From: Bacteroidota bacterium
GTDB taxonomy: Bacteria > Bacteroidota > Ignavibacteria > Ignavibacteriales > Ignavibacteriaceae
NCBI GenBank assembly: GCA_021777835.1
Contig: JAJYDC010000008.1
Location: 62,001 to 126,000, forward strand
Direction of reading: 5' to 3'
DNA: 64,000 nucleotides
Numbering within the stretch: position 1 is the first letter of the stretch; each line of letters starts with the position of its first letter. The notes below the pieces were generated by a model. The model was given only the letters and a program-made list of their open reading frames with translations, had not been told where the DNA came from and ran no database searches. The position numbers and the translations under genes are program-made. Of the stretch, positions 1 to 8,654 are shown in pieces.

Positions 1-1902
1 AAGTTTGCTTGTTGAGTTATACTTAAATGTCCATAGCCCCGTGCGCTCCCAAATTTCCACAGGCAGCTTTATCCTGCCCGAATGCCCGTTTGATTCTTTG
101 ACTTCTACTTCTACCGGCATTACCATCCTGTCCTTATTCTCAATCGTAATGAGACTTCCTTTCGTCGGATCATTGTCGACATATTTAACGCTGTCTACTG
201 CCTGGTCAAGTGCCCAATTTTTAACAAACCATTCCTTCCAGAACCAATTTAAATTCTCGCCTGAACCGTTATTCATTGATCTAAAAAAATCTAAAGGCGA
301 AGGATGTTTATAAGCCCAATTAGATATATAATTTCTAAATGCATAGTCGAATCTTTTCCTTCCCAATATATCTTCTCTTAACATTACAAGTCCAAGAGCA
401 GTCTTATAATACTCTAGAGTATGTACAAACCTGTTCGGTATTGCATCCGCATATGTTAAGATTGGCTGAGAGTCTTTACTTAGCAAATAAGGTACAATCT
501 CACGGGCGGGATCACCTCCCTTGGGTGCATATTCGCCGTCTCTCTTGGGTGCGAATTCTCCGTGATTAAATTCATCCGAAGCATATATATCTATGAATGT
601 ATTAAATCCTTCATCCATCCAGGCGTTCTCTCGTTCGTTTGAACCTACTATCATGGGAAACCAGTTGTGCCCGAGTTCATGACTTGTTACCATCCAAAGT
701 ACTTTGCCCGTTGCTTTCCAATGGCAGAATACTATTCCGGGATATTCCATACCGCCTACAGGTCCCGCAACATTAATTGCCGTTGGATATGGGTATTCAA
801 ACCAATCCTTTGAAAATATTTCAATGCTGCTCTTCGAAAATTCTGTCGATCGGCTCCATGCGTCAGCTCCGCTGCTTTCTACGGGATAAACTGACATTGC
901 TAATGCCTTCCTGCCGCTTGGTAAATTTATTCTTGCTGCATCCCATATAAATGCTTTAGATGAAGCCCACGAAAAGTCACGTGCATTTTCAAACTTAAAG
1001 TGCCACGTCAATCTTCCATTATGCACAGGTCGTGAGTTAGGATTTTCAATTTCACTTGCATTTCTAATATATACTCTCTTATCGCTATCCCCGGCTTCCT
1101 TTAAACGCTTAATCTCTTCTTTTGTTAATACATCATTTGGGTTTTGTAACTTGCCAGGGGCTACAACTAACTCATCCCAGGGCACGTTAAGGTAAACATC
1201 ATAATTGCCGTAATCCAAATAGAACTCTCCCGATCCTAAGAAGGGAAGATTATTCCATCCTTTAATATCATCGTAAACTGACATTCGCGGAAACCACTGC
1301 GCTAGCTCAAATATCTTTCCGTTCTTAGTTTCTAAATATCCGCACCGCCCATAATTTGGCGGAGGTATCGGAAATGAATAATCGATATATATGAAAACTT
1401 TATCGCCATTCGGTTTCACATTATCCGGAAGCCTTATTTGCATCCTTGTGTCTGTTATTACGTAATCTCCCTTAAATTTTTTACCATTCAGCTTAACTTC
1501 CACCGATTTGATATTATAACCTCCGTAAAACCTCTCAGCATTATTAGAAGGCGGCGAAGTTAAATCTCCTCGCGAGTCTTTCCTTAATTGATTTTGCTCT
1601 AGCTGCAGCCAAAGATAATTTAAATTATTAGGACTGTTATTTGTGTAGGTAATTTCTTCACTCCCCGACAGTGAGTCGTTCTTTTCATCAAGTTGCGCAT
1701 GAATTTTATAGTCTGCTCTGTTTTGCCAGTAGTTTGGGCCGGGTGCGCCGTTTCCGCTTCTATAAACAGTCCCCGGTGTACTGTCAAATAATGGATCAAA
1801 AACTTTTCTTGGTGAATAAGCATTTTTCTCTTGCGCTAATCCGGAAGTTAATCCCACTAGGAAAATAATAATAAGAAACTTAACGAAAGTGTTTTTATTC
1901 AT
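1..1902 (-). CDS. Secreted M1-family zinc metallopeptidase (C-terminal end outside window)
   Basis: The minus-strand frame is open from an ATG at 1902 to the window edge (634 codons), so the gene is partial at its 3' end. It begins with a signal peptide ([13 protein letters not shown], ending near GLAQ), so the enzyme is exported. The gluzincin signature is complete: HELGH at residues 408-412, and the third zinc ligand E431 in WMDEGF, 18 residues after the second His. A GGMEYP motif lies about 40 residues upstream and matches the exopeptidase GxMEN region of aminopeptidase N relatives. M1 enzymes trim N-terminal residues from peptides. The N-terminal 400 residues fit the usual beta-rich M1 domain. 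The substrate cannot be deduced. The family call is firm, and the start is supported by the signal peptide. Confidence 0.93.
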   Translation of the reverse strand, partial: MNKNTFVKFLIIIFLVGLTSGLAQEKNAYSPRKVFDPLFDSTPGTVYRSGNGAPGPNYWQNRADYKIHAQLDEKNDSLSGSEEITYTNNSPNNLNYLWLQLEQNQLRKDSRGDLTSPPSNNAERFYGGYNIKSVEVKLNGKKFKGDYVITDTRMQIRLPDNVKPNGDKVFIYIDYSFPIPPPNYGRCGYLETKNGKIFELAQWFPRMSVYDDIKGWNNLPFLGSGEFYLDYGNYDVYLNVPWDELVVAPGKLQNPNDVLTKEEIKRLKEAGDSDKRVYIRNASEIENPNSRPVHNGRLTWHFKFENARDFSWASSKAFIWDAARINLPSGRKALAMSVYPVESSGADAWSRSTEFSKSSIEIFSKDWFEYPYPTAINVAGPVGGMEYPGIVFCHWKATGKVLWMVTSHELGHNWFPMIVGSNERENAWMDEGFNTFIDIYASDEFNHGEFAPKRDGEYAPKGGDPAREIVPYLLSKDSQPILTYADAIPNRFVHTLEYYKTALGLVMLREDILGRKRFDYAFRNYISNWAYKHPSPLDFFRSMNNGSGENLNWFWKEWFVKNWALDQAVDSVKYVDNDPTKGSLITIENKDRMVMPVEVEVKESNGHSGRIKLPVEIWERTGLWTFKYNSTSKL

Positions 1903-2323
1903 AACTTTTCTTTCATGTTTAACTTAATGTAAACAAATTTATAAAAAATAAATTAAACTACGATGTCCATCTAAATAATTTTCCTCATTCAAACCCTGCA
2001 GCCCGAATATTAATCACAATAATCCATTTGTTATTCCGTTCATCCTGGATTATTGAATAGTAAAACAAATGCAAAAAGTTTTCCTTAATCTTAAATCAAA
2101 GATCTAACTCATTATTTTACTCAAATAATGTTGCGTTAATTTATATCGTTATGAATATTATAATGTTACGAGAAATGTTGATGCTGAAATTACGTAAAAG
2201 ATGGCTCTTTTAATTTGTGAAATTAAATAAAAGCAAAAAAAAAATTATTAAATTTTATCTTATATAAAGATTAGGAAAGGTGTTAAAAATTACTAATACT
2301 TTTACCCGTTTAGTTATCGTGTC
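1903..2323. other. Intergenic region between M1 peptidase and microprotein pair
   Basis: This stretch of about 420 bases has no convincing gene in either strand. It is very AT-rich, with an A9 run near 2237. It should contain the promoter and leader of the M1 peptidase, which starts at 1902 on the minus strand. Its only notable structure is the inverted repeat at 2017-2055. Confidence 0.5.
2017..2055. repeat. 10-bp perfect inverted repeat upstream of the M1 peptidase
   Basis: CAATAATCCA (2017-2026) and TGGATTATTG (2046-2055) are perfect complements separated by 19 bases. It lies about 115 bases upstream of the peptidase start codon, so it could be an operator or a leader or terminator hairpin for the gene pair that ends at 2324. 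No T-tract follows on either strand. Confidence 0.35.
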
Positions 2324-2434
2324 TTAAAGTGATCTGTTCTTTAGTTTATAAAATAGATAAGACACCGAAATAACTAAGAAAAATATTAAAGTTAAAATGC
2401 CAAGTAATTCGAAAATACTTTTATCTAGACTCAT
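2324..2434 (-). CDS. 36-residue single-pass membrane microprotein, paralogue of its neighbour
   Basis: The peptide starts MSLDKSIFELLG and ends LKNRSL. Residues 9-28 form one hydrophobic segment, followed by a basic tail, so the likely topology is a single inner-membrane helix with a cytoplasmic C-terminus. A weak AAAGG lies upstream of the ATG. The strongest evidence that it is a gene is its neighbour at 2478-2606: both begin MSL and both carry VSY(I/L)FYK at exactly residues 24-30. The two are 43 bases apart in the same direction, so they are probably co-transcribed. I do not recognise the family. The size resembles small accessory subunits of membrane oxidases or transporters, but no function should be assigned. 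Confidence 0.6.
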   Translation of the reverse strand: MSLDKSIFELLGILTLIFFLVISVSYLFYKLKNRSL

Positions 2435-2477
2435 TTTAAGCCTTTATAACTATATGAATAAAATAATTTCCCCAAAT

Positions 2478-2606
2478 TTACCATGAATTTGACTGGTAAG
2501 GTGACTTCTTGCGAATTTTATAAAAAATATAAGAAACTGCAATCCCCAGAAAGAATACACCGAAGAAAATAGCTGCTGCTGTAAATGATAAGTATGATAG
2601 AGACAT
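2478..2606 (-). CDS. 42-residue single-pass membrane microprotein
   Basis: The peptide starts MSLSYLSF, has a hydrophobic helix at about residues 8-29 and ends with a basic, polar tail (KIRKKSPYQSNSW). The frame stays open upstream to 2744. I chose the ATG at 2606 because a good ribosome binding site (GGAAGG, seven bases before the ATG) sits there and because this start aligns with the paralogue at 2324-2434. A Bacteroidota-type -7 element lies about 40 bases upstream. It is encoded between the metal-efflux island and the M1 peptidase. Its family is unknown to me; a role as a small subunit of a membrane complex is only a guess. Confidence 0.65.
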   Translation of the reverse strand: MSLSYLSFTAAAIFFGVFFLGIAVSYIFYKIRKKSPYQSNSW

Positions 2607-2646
2607 ATTATATCCTTCCCGATAGTAATTTTTATAGCTAAATATG

Positions 2647-2654
2647 CAAATATA
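2647..2654 (-). promoter_or_regulatory. Possible -7 element for the microprotein pair
   Basis: On the minus strand this reads TATATTTG, matching the TAnnTTTG element described for Bacteroidota primary sigma factors, 40 bases upstream of the 42-residue gene. I do not see a clean TTG at the usual -33 distance, so the call is weak. Confidence 0.25.
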
Positions 2655-2843
2655 TGCGTTATGCTTTTTGCACGTTGCTAAACCTATTAAAGACTCATGA
2701 ATTTGTAAAGCCATAAAGGACATGAGTCTTGTTAAATTCGTCAAGTGGTTGTATTAAACCGATTAGCGGCACTGCATATTTTAAAAAATTACCCGCTTAT
2801 ATAACATTGTCGTTTTTTACGTTCACTTTATTTTACTGCTTTG

Positions 2844-2891
2844 TTACTCGGTAAATATTATCATCCTATCTGTGCCTAATTTACCGGGTAA
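2844..2891 (-). terminator. Strong hairpin after the HMBD protein gene
   Basis: The 13-base arms 2844-2856 and 2879-2891 are complementary (ATTTACCGGGTAA against TTACTCGGTAAAT, one G-T pair) with a 22-base loop. The hairpin begins 14 bases after the stop codon at 2906 on the minus strand. There is no U-tract on the minus strand, so it is either a U-less terminator or an mRNA 3'-end stabiliser. Confidence 0.45.
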
Positions 2892-2905
2892 CTTAGCTTT
2901 TATAA

Positions 2906-3376
2906 TTACTTTACTTTTAAACCTGCCATTATGAGATTATGCTTGGCTTGCTTCAACGTTACTTCCTTCAATTCCATTCCGCATTTTGGATCAACGCCCG
3001 GTTTGTCGGATAGTACATTAAAATCCATTGGACACTGATATACTTTTCCGTCTTTATTTAAGTCTATTGATTTTAGGTCGATCACTCCTTTATAAAGAAA
3101 AGGTTTATCTCCCTTAACGGTTGAGTCCTTTCCCATTTCCTTATTGCACTCTGCCTTCATTTTACAGCCCATCTTCATGCAGCTATCCATCTTCATGCCA
3201 CCACCCATCTTCATGCTGCTGTTCATCTTCATACTCTTATCCATTACCTTCATCTCCATTTGCTGCTTATGACTCGATGTCTTTGGCTTTGTAGAATCCT
3301 GCGCCAATGTTGACGACGCTGCAAAAAGAAATAGAACGAATGAGAAACATAATGTGTTTACAAAATTCAATTTCAT
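2906..3376 (-). CDS. Secreted Met/Cys-rich HMBD protein (metal-binding, periplasmic)
   Basis: This 156-residue protein has a signal peptide (cleavage near SSTLAQ). A central Met-rich tract at about residues 40-80 repeats short MKM units with interspersed Cys, typical of soft-metal (copper/silver) ligands. The C-terminal module of about 65 residues contains YQCPMD, then CGMEL, the signature of the heavy-metal binding domain found on CusB-type adaptors. A DLNKDGKV loop just before it resembles an EF-hand calcium loop. The same C-terminal module ends the adaptor encoded at 6922-8634. It is last in the efflux operon. I infer a periplasmic metal buffer or chaperone that hands metal to the pump; the metal identity is not proven. 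Confidence 0.8.
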   Translation of the reverse strand: MKLNFVNTLCFSFVLFLFAASSTLAQDSTKPKTSSHKQQMEMKVMDKSMKMNSSMKMGGGMKMDSCMKMGCKMKAECNKEMGKDSTVKGDKPFLYKGVIDLKSIDLNKDGKVYQCPMDFNVLSDKPGVDPKCGMELKEVTLKQAKHNLIMAGLKVK

Positions 3377-3454
3377 GATAATGTACCTTATATATTATTT
3401 TTGTTAATTAATGTAGACCGCCTTAAACAGACAGCCTTTGTTAAAAATCTATCT

Positions 3455-3553
3455 TTACTTACAGCAGTCTTTTCCATTTGAAGCTTTCTTAAATTTCCTC
3501 CATAGGACAAAGACAAATAATCCTACTGCTATTATTAAAATTATATATTTCAT
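3455..3553 (-). CDS. 32-residue membrane peptide with Cys-Cys tail
   Basis: The peptide starts MKYIILIIAV, has one hydrophobic helix (about residues 3-17), a basic WRKFKK stretch and a terminal DCCK. AAAGGA sits seven bases upstream of the ATG. It lies in frame with the efflux operon between cusA and the HMBD gene (gaps of about 80 bases each side). Its architecture resembles the small FeoB-associated Cys-rich membrane proteins, with one helix followed by a short Cys-containing cytoplasmic tail. The vicinal Cys pair would be a plausible cytosolic Cu(I) or Ag(I) ligand. It was probably missed by annotation because of its length. Confidence 0.6.
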   Translation of the reverse strand: MKYIILIIAVGLFVFVLWRKFKKASNGKDCCK

Positions 3554-3567
3554 ATTGATTCCTTTTT

Positions 3568-3621
3568 GAGATGCCATCTCACCGTGTTGTGGTTAATACA
3601 CTTCTCTGAAGACGGCATCTC
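3568..3621. repeat. 8-bp inverted repeat between cusA and the Cys peptide
   Basis: GAGATGCC (3568-3575) and GGCATCTC (3614-3621) flank a 38-base loop that has a further GTGT/ACAC pairing. On the plus strand a TTTT follows, but transcription here runs on the minus strand. It could mark an mRNA processing or attenuation point between cusA and the downstream small genes. Confidence 0.35.
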
Positions 3622-3633
3622 TTTTCCTTTCGC

Positions 3634-6600
3634 TTAATTTTCTAACAATTTTCCTTCAAGCTTAGCTTGTTTTTTTAATTCCCATGACATCCATAAATAA
3701 TAAATTACCGGGTAGACCGCAAGTTCCATTAGCACAGACGTTACAACTCCCCCAAGCATTGGCGCCGCTATCCTCTTCATTACATCTGCTCCTGCACCGT
3801 TACTCCACATAATTGGAACTAAACCCGCTATTATTACAGACGCCGTCATTATTTTCGGTCTCACTCTTTTTACTGCTCCGTGATGAATCGACTCGACTAA
3901 ATCCTTAATGCCTCTCATCTTTCCTTTGTCCTTCCATTCTTTGTAAGCTACATCAAGGTAAAGAAGCATCACAACCCCCGTTTCAGCATCAAGTCCTGCC
4001 AGCGCTATTATACCTACCCAGACTGCTATACTCAAATTATATCCCAATATAAATAGCAGCCAGAATGTTCCAACTAATGAAAACGGTACAGCCAAAAAGA
4101 TGATTGCTACCTTCTTTAATGATTTAGTGTTTAAGTAAATGATTAAAAAGATTATAAATAACGTCATCGGAATAACTACCATTAAACGTTTATTTGCATG
4201 CTGCATGTACTCGAACTCACCGCTCCAAACGAGACTATATCCTGTCGGTAGCTTAATATTCTTAGCTACTACTTTTTGTGCGTTTCTTACATATGTCCCT
4301 ATGTCGGATGTCTTTAAATCAATGTATACCCATGCATTCGGTCTTGTATCTTCAGTCTTAATCACCATAGGTCCTTTGTGAATCGTGAAGTTCGCAAGTT
4401 GCTCCATAGGTACTTGCGCACCCGTTGGCGTAGGTACAAGTACTCTTTTCAAATCATCTATGTTGTCTCGCTGCTCGCGTCCGTATCTTAAATTAACAGG
4501 GAAGCGCTCAAGTCCTTCTACTGTGGTCGTCACATTCATTCCGCCCATTGCCGATTGAATTACATCTTCTACGTCTTGTATTGTTAATCCGTATCTTGCA
4601 GCTTCCTCACGGTTAATATTTATATCAATGTAATTCCCTCCAACGGTTCTTTCTGCGTAAGCGCTCAGTGTCCCCGGTACTGTTCTCATCACAGCTTCAA
4701 CACGCTCTCCAATAGCTTGTAGAGTATCAAGATTTGGTCCTGAGATCTTAATACCCACTGGCGTTTTAATTCCGGTACTTAGCATGTCTGTCCTTGTCTT
4801 TATCGGCATTGTCCACGCATTAGTAACCCCGGGGAAGTTTATTGCCTGGTTCATTTTGTCAATTAGCTTTTTTACTGTCATTCCCTTCGGCCACTGACTT
4901 TGAGGCTTAAGCATTATTGTGGTCTCTGACATGTCTAGCCCTGCTGGATCAGTTGCTGTCTCTGCTCTTCCAACTTTGCCAAATACATGTTCAACTTCTG
5001 GAAAGGAGGCAATTATTTTATCCGCCTGCTGAAGCAGTTCTTTTGCCTTTGTAATTGATATTCCCGGCAGCGTTGTCGGCATGTAAAGTAAATCACCTTC
5101 ATATAGCGGAGGCATGAACTCACTGCCAAGTCGCGAAAATGGAATTATGGTCAGTCCCATTATTAAAATAGTCGTAAGGATTACATATTTCCAATGCTTT
5201 ATTACGAAGTCAACTACCGGATGATAAATTTTTATTAAGAACTTATTTATCGGATTTTTCTCCTCGGGCATTATATTCCCGCGTATCCAGTAACCCATCA
5301 GCACTGGTACCAATGTAATTGACAGTATCGCCGCCGCTGCCATTGAATATGTCTTTGTAAATGCAAGTGGCCTAAATAATTTACCTTCCTGAGCTTGCAT
5401 CGTAAATATCGGAATGAAAGAAACTGTTATTACAAGCAGAGAATAAAATAGGGAAGGACCTACTTCCTTTGATGCTTCAATTATTAGCTGCCACCTGTCT
5501 CTTCTATTCTCCGGAGGCTTCAGCATGTCGTGCTCAATATGCTTGTGCGCATTCTCAATCATTATTATCGCGGCGTCAACCATCGCCCCTATTGCAATTG
5601 CAATTCCGCCTAGGGACATTATGTTGGCATTTATCCCTTGAGCCTTCATTACTATAAATGACATCAAGATTGCCGTAGGTAATGTAAATATTGCTACAAA
5701 TGCACTCCTGAAGTGCATCAAAAATATTATACAAACTAAGGCGACTATTAGTATTTCCTCAATTAGTTTGTCCTTTAGTGTATTAATTGCTCTGTCAATT
5801 AAACCAGATCTGTCATAAACAGCCGTAATCTTTACATACGGCGGAAGTCCTTGCTTCAATTCTGCAAGTTTCTTCTTAACTCCTTCAATTACAGATAGCG
5901 CGTTTTCTCCGTAACGCATTACGATTATTCCGCCTACTGTCTCACCCTTGCCGTCTGACTCAGCTACCCCTCTACGCATCTCCGGTCCGTACGCAACGTT
6001 GGCTATATCTTTTATGTATACTGGTGTGTTTGTTTTCTTATCAATCATTACAGGGATGTTTTCAACATCTTGAATAGATTTTATATATCCCAACCCTCTT
6101 ATCATGAATTCAGATTCACCCATTTCAATAGTCTCACCGCCGACATCACTATTCGATTTCTTAATTGCCATTTCAACATCACTAAGTGGGATATTATATG
6201 CTAACAATTTTGCAGGGTCTACTGTGACTTGATATTGTTTAACAAACCCGCCTACACTCGCAACTTCTGCGACTCCGGGAACTGAACTAAGCTGATATTT
6301 TAAGTACCAATCTTGTATAGAACGAAGGTCTGCCAAAGACCGCTTCTTTGAGGAAAGCGTATACTCAAACACCCATCCAACTCCTGTTGCATCTGGGCCT
6401 AATGTCGGTACTACATTAGCCGGCAGTCTTTTTGCCGCATAGTTTAAGTATTCTAATACTCTGCTTCTTGCCCAGTATATATCAGTACCGTCTTTGAATA
6501 TTACATAAACAAGTGAATATCCGAAGAAGGAATAACCCCTTACTACCTTTGCTCCGGGTACGGATACAAGTGCCGTAGTTAATGGGTAAGTCACCTGGTC

Positions 6601-6786
6601 TTCAACTATTCTGGGCGATTGACCTTCATATTTCGTATAAATAATTACTTGAACGTCGCTGAGGTCCGGTATCGCATCTACCGGTATTTTATATAGTGAA
6701 TAAATTCCCCAGCCCATTAAAAACACTACTGCTAGTATTACAAGAAATCTGTTCTTAACCGAATACTCTATTATTTTTTCTAACAT
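3634..6786 (-). CDS. cusA: CusA/CzcA-type heavy-metal RND efflux pump
   Basis: This is the 1050-residue inner-membrane proton antiporter of a tripartite heavy-metal efflux system. It has the usual RND layout: a first transmembrane helix at residues 12-30, a large periplasmic loop, six helices from about 340 to 500, a second loop, and six final helices. The TM4 motif GAMVDAAIIMIENAHKH carries the proton-relay Asp (D404). LDMSETT (M619) and RTDMLSTGIK (M668) fall in the periplasmic cleft segment where the Met ligands of E. coli CusA lie, which favours monovalent Cu/Ag over Zn/Co. Length is normal. It is encoded after cusC and cusB in one direction, with a 135-base gap after cusB. The family is certain and the substrate is inferred. 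Confidence 0.95.
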   Translation of the reverse strand: MLEKIIEYSVKNRFLVILAVVFLMGWGIYSLYKIPVDAIPDLSDVQVIIYTKYEGQSPRIVEDQVTYPLTTALVSVPGAKVVRGYSFFGYSLVYVIFKDGTDIYWARSRVLEYLNYAAKRLPANVVPTLGPDATGVGWVFEYTLSSKKRSLADLRSIQDWYLKYQLSSVPGVAEVASVGGFVKQYQVTVDPAKLLAYNIPLSDVEMAIKKSNSDVGGETIEMGESEFMIRGLGYIKSIQDVENIPVMIDKKTNTPVYIKDIANVAYGPEMRRGVAESDGKGETVGGIIVMRYGENALSVIEGVKKKLAELKQGLPPYVKITAVYDRSGLIDRAINTLKDKLIEEILIVALVCIIFLMHFRSAFVAIFTLPTAILMSFIVMKAQGINANIMSLGGIAIAIGAMVDAAIIMIENAHKHIEHDMLKPPENRRDRWQLIIEASKEVGPSLFYSLLVITVSFIPIFTMQAQEGKLFRPLAFTKTYSMAAAAILSITLVPVLMGYWIRGNIMPEEKNPINKFLIKIYHPVVDFVIKHWKYVILTTILIMGLTIIPFSRLGSEFMPPLYEGDLLYMPTTLPGISITKAKELLQQADKIIASFPEVEHVFGKVGRAETATDPAGLDMSETTIMLKPQSQWPKGMTVKKLIDKMNQAINFPGVTNAWTMPIKTRTDMLSTGIKTPVGIKISGPNLDTLQAIGERVEAVMRTVPGTLSAYAERTVGGNYIDININREEAARYGLTIQDVEDVIQSAMGGMNVTTTVEGLERFPVNLRYGREQRDNIDDLKRVLVPTPTGAQVPMEQLANFTIHKGPMVIKTEDTRPNAWVYIDLKTSDIGTYVRNAQKVVAKNIKLPTGYSLVWSGEFEYMQHANKRLMVVIPMTLFIIFLIIYLNTKSLKKVAIIFLAVPFSLVGTFWLLFILGYNLSIAVWVGIIALAGLDAETGVVMLLYLDVAYKEWKDKGKMRGIKDLVESIHHGAVKRVRPKIMTASVIIAGLVPIMWSNGAGADVMKRIAAPMLGGVVTSVLMELAVYPVIYYLWMSWELKKQAKLEGKLLEN

Positions 6787-6921
6787 CTGAAACTCCGATA
6801 AAAATTATTCATTTCCATTGTTAAAAGACTTTCCTTGGGATTAATTATGTCCCGACAATTCCAAATTCATTTTTGAACTATCCCAAAATTGTGTATCTCA
6901 CTTATCTTAAACATTAAACTA

Positions 6922-8634
6922 TTATTGTTTAACCTTGAAACCATGTTCCTTCAAATTCGTTTCGGCTTGTTTAATTGTGACTTCTTGAAGTTTCATTCCG
7001 CACTTAGGATCAATCCCGGGCTTATCTGCTAGAACATTAAAATCCATCGGACATTGATAAACTTTTCCGTCTTTATTATCGTCAACTGATTTCACATCTA
7101 TTGTGCCTTTGTATTCAACCGGAGATGCATGCGTATCTTTCATCAGCTCATTTTTGATTTTAGTGGTTTTATCTGCATTCATGTTCATAACCTTAGAGCT
7201 GCTGTTATCCATCGCAGGCTTTTCTGCTACGGGCTTTGATGAAGAATTATTTTGCTCATTTGGTACGGAAGATGATCCAGCCTGCATATTATTCAATGCG
7301 GCATTTAAATTACTCTCAGAATCAATTAAGAATTCAGAGGATGTTACTATTTCTTCTCCTTCATGTAAGCCGCTTAGTATTTGTACATACCCTCCATCTC
7401 CGCGAGCTCCAAGTACTACATTAACCGGTTTAAAGTAGCCGTTACCTAGAGCGATTATTGCAATGTCTCTCGTTCCCGTATGTATTATCGCTTGATTCGG
7501 CACTGTCATTGTTTTTAATATAAGAGGCGATTTAATTGATGCGTCTGCAAACATTCCTGGCTTAAATTCGAAGTTGTTTGTATTGTGTATATCTATTCTT
7601 ACTTGTACGGTTTTCGATTCCGAATCAACATAAGGATATATAAATGATATGCGCCCTTCAAAAGTTTTACCGGGTATATAAGATAATTGAAGGTTTACTT
7701 TGTCGCCTACCTTTATCCATGGCAATTCATACTGATATATTTGAGCAATTCCCCACACGGTTGAAAGATTTGCAATTTTATATAATGCCATTCCCGGCTC
7801 AATATTTTGTCCGTTAATTACCATCTTGTCCGTTACAATTCCATTTGCCGGACAATAGATTATCATAGTCTTTTGAGGCGTTCCTCTTTTCTCAAGTGCT
7901 TTAATCTCTTTTTCCGAAATATCCCAATATAACAATCGTCGCTTTGCGCTTTCTACTAGCTGCTCTGCACCTTTTTGACTTATTAATGAACCATTCTTAG
8001 ATATTTCATCACGGTATTTTATTGCCTGCAAGTATTCTTCTTGCGTACTTACTAGATCAGGACTGTATATTTCTAATAGTGGCTGACCTTTTTTTACAAC
8101 CTGACCTGTATAGTCAACATAAAGCTTTTCAATATATCCCATAATTTTTGTGGATATTGTATAAAGCTTTGTCTCATCGTATGTAATATTTGCCGTCGTC
8201 CTTACTGTACGCGTTAGATTCATCTTCTCTACCGTTTCAGTTGTTACTCCGGTATTCTGCTGTGTTGCAGGGTCAATATGTATTTCATCAACTCCAACTT
8301 CATTAGTATAAACTGGGATGTAATCCATGCCCATTGAGTCTTTCTTAGGCACCGGCGAAGTTATTGTCGAATCCATAGGCGATTTATAATATGCAATTCT
8401 CCTGCCTTCTCCTGAACCGCTCTGATCTGCATATACTGGTACATAGTCCATTCCCATTTGATCTTTCATAGGTACTTTTGAAGTCACCGTTGGATTCATA
8501 GGTGAGCGGTAAAAAAGAATTTTCCTTGCACCGCTATTTGCCGAATTCGCTGACGAATGATTCTTGAATATTAACCATCCTCCGCCAAGTCCAATTAGTA
8601 TACTGATTATACCCGTTATTATTAATTTTTTCAT
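6922..8634 (-). CDS. cusB: CusB-type periplasmic adaptor with three HMBD modules
   Basis: This 570-residue membrane-fusion protein is anchored by an N-terminal helix (about residues 4-23). Two HMBD modules follow (YRSPMNP...MGMDYVPVY at about 41-68 and YKSPMDS...MGMDYIPVY at about 82-108). Next come the hairpin, lipoyl-like and beta-barrel domains of the CusB family. A Ser/Asn/Lys-rich linker (about 450-510) leads to a third, different HMBD near the C-terminus (YQCPMDF...CGMKL). That last module is nearly the same as the C-terminal half of the secreted protein at 2906-3376. Adaptors of this family link the RND pump to the outer-membrane channel and pass metal to it. Three modules on one adaptor is more than the usual zero to two. 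It starts 20 bases after cusC. Confidence 0.92.
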   Translation of the reverse strand: MKKLIITGIISILIGLGGGWLIFKNHSSANSANSGARKILFYRSPMNPTVTSKVPMKDQMGMDYVPVYADQSGSGEGRRIAYYKSPMDSTITSPVPKKDSMGMDYIPVYTNEVGVDEIHIDPATQQNTGVTTETVEKMNLTRTVRTTANITYDETKLYTISTKIMGYIEKLYVDYTGQVVKKGQPLLEIYSPDLVSTQEEYLQAIKYRDEISKNGSLISQKGAEQLVESAKRRLLYWDISEKEIKALEKRGTPQKTMIIYCPANGIVTDKMVINGQNIEPGMALYKIANLSTVWGIAQIYQYELPWIKVGDKVNLQLSYIPGKTFEGRISFIYPYVDSESKTVQVRIDIHNTNNFEFKPGMFADASIKSPLILKTMTVPNQAIIHTGTRDIAIIALGNGYFKPVNVVLGARGDGGYVQILSGLHEGEEIVTSSEFLIDSESNLNAALNNMQAGSSSVPNEQNNSSSKPVAEKPAMDNSSSKVMNMNADKTTKIKNELMKDTHASPVEYKGTIDVKSVDDNKDGKVYQCPMDFNVLADKPGIDPKCGMKLQEVTIKQAETNLKEHGFKVKQ

Positions 8635-8654
8635 TATATATATTCCTTAAACTT

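Noticed and set aside
2478-2744. 88-residue version of the 42-residue microprotein
   Set aside because: The upstream 46 codons have no ribosome binding site and read as unstructured, whereas the inner ATG at 2606 has GGAAGG and aligns with the paralogue at 2324-2434.
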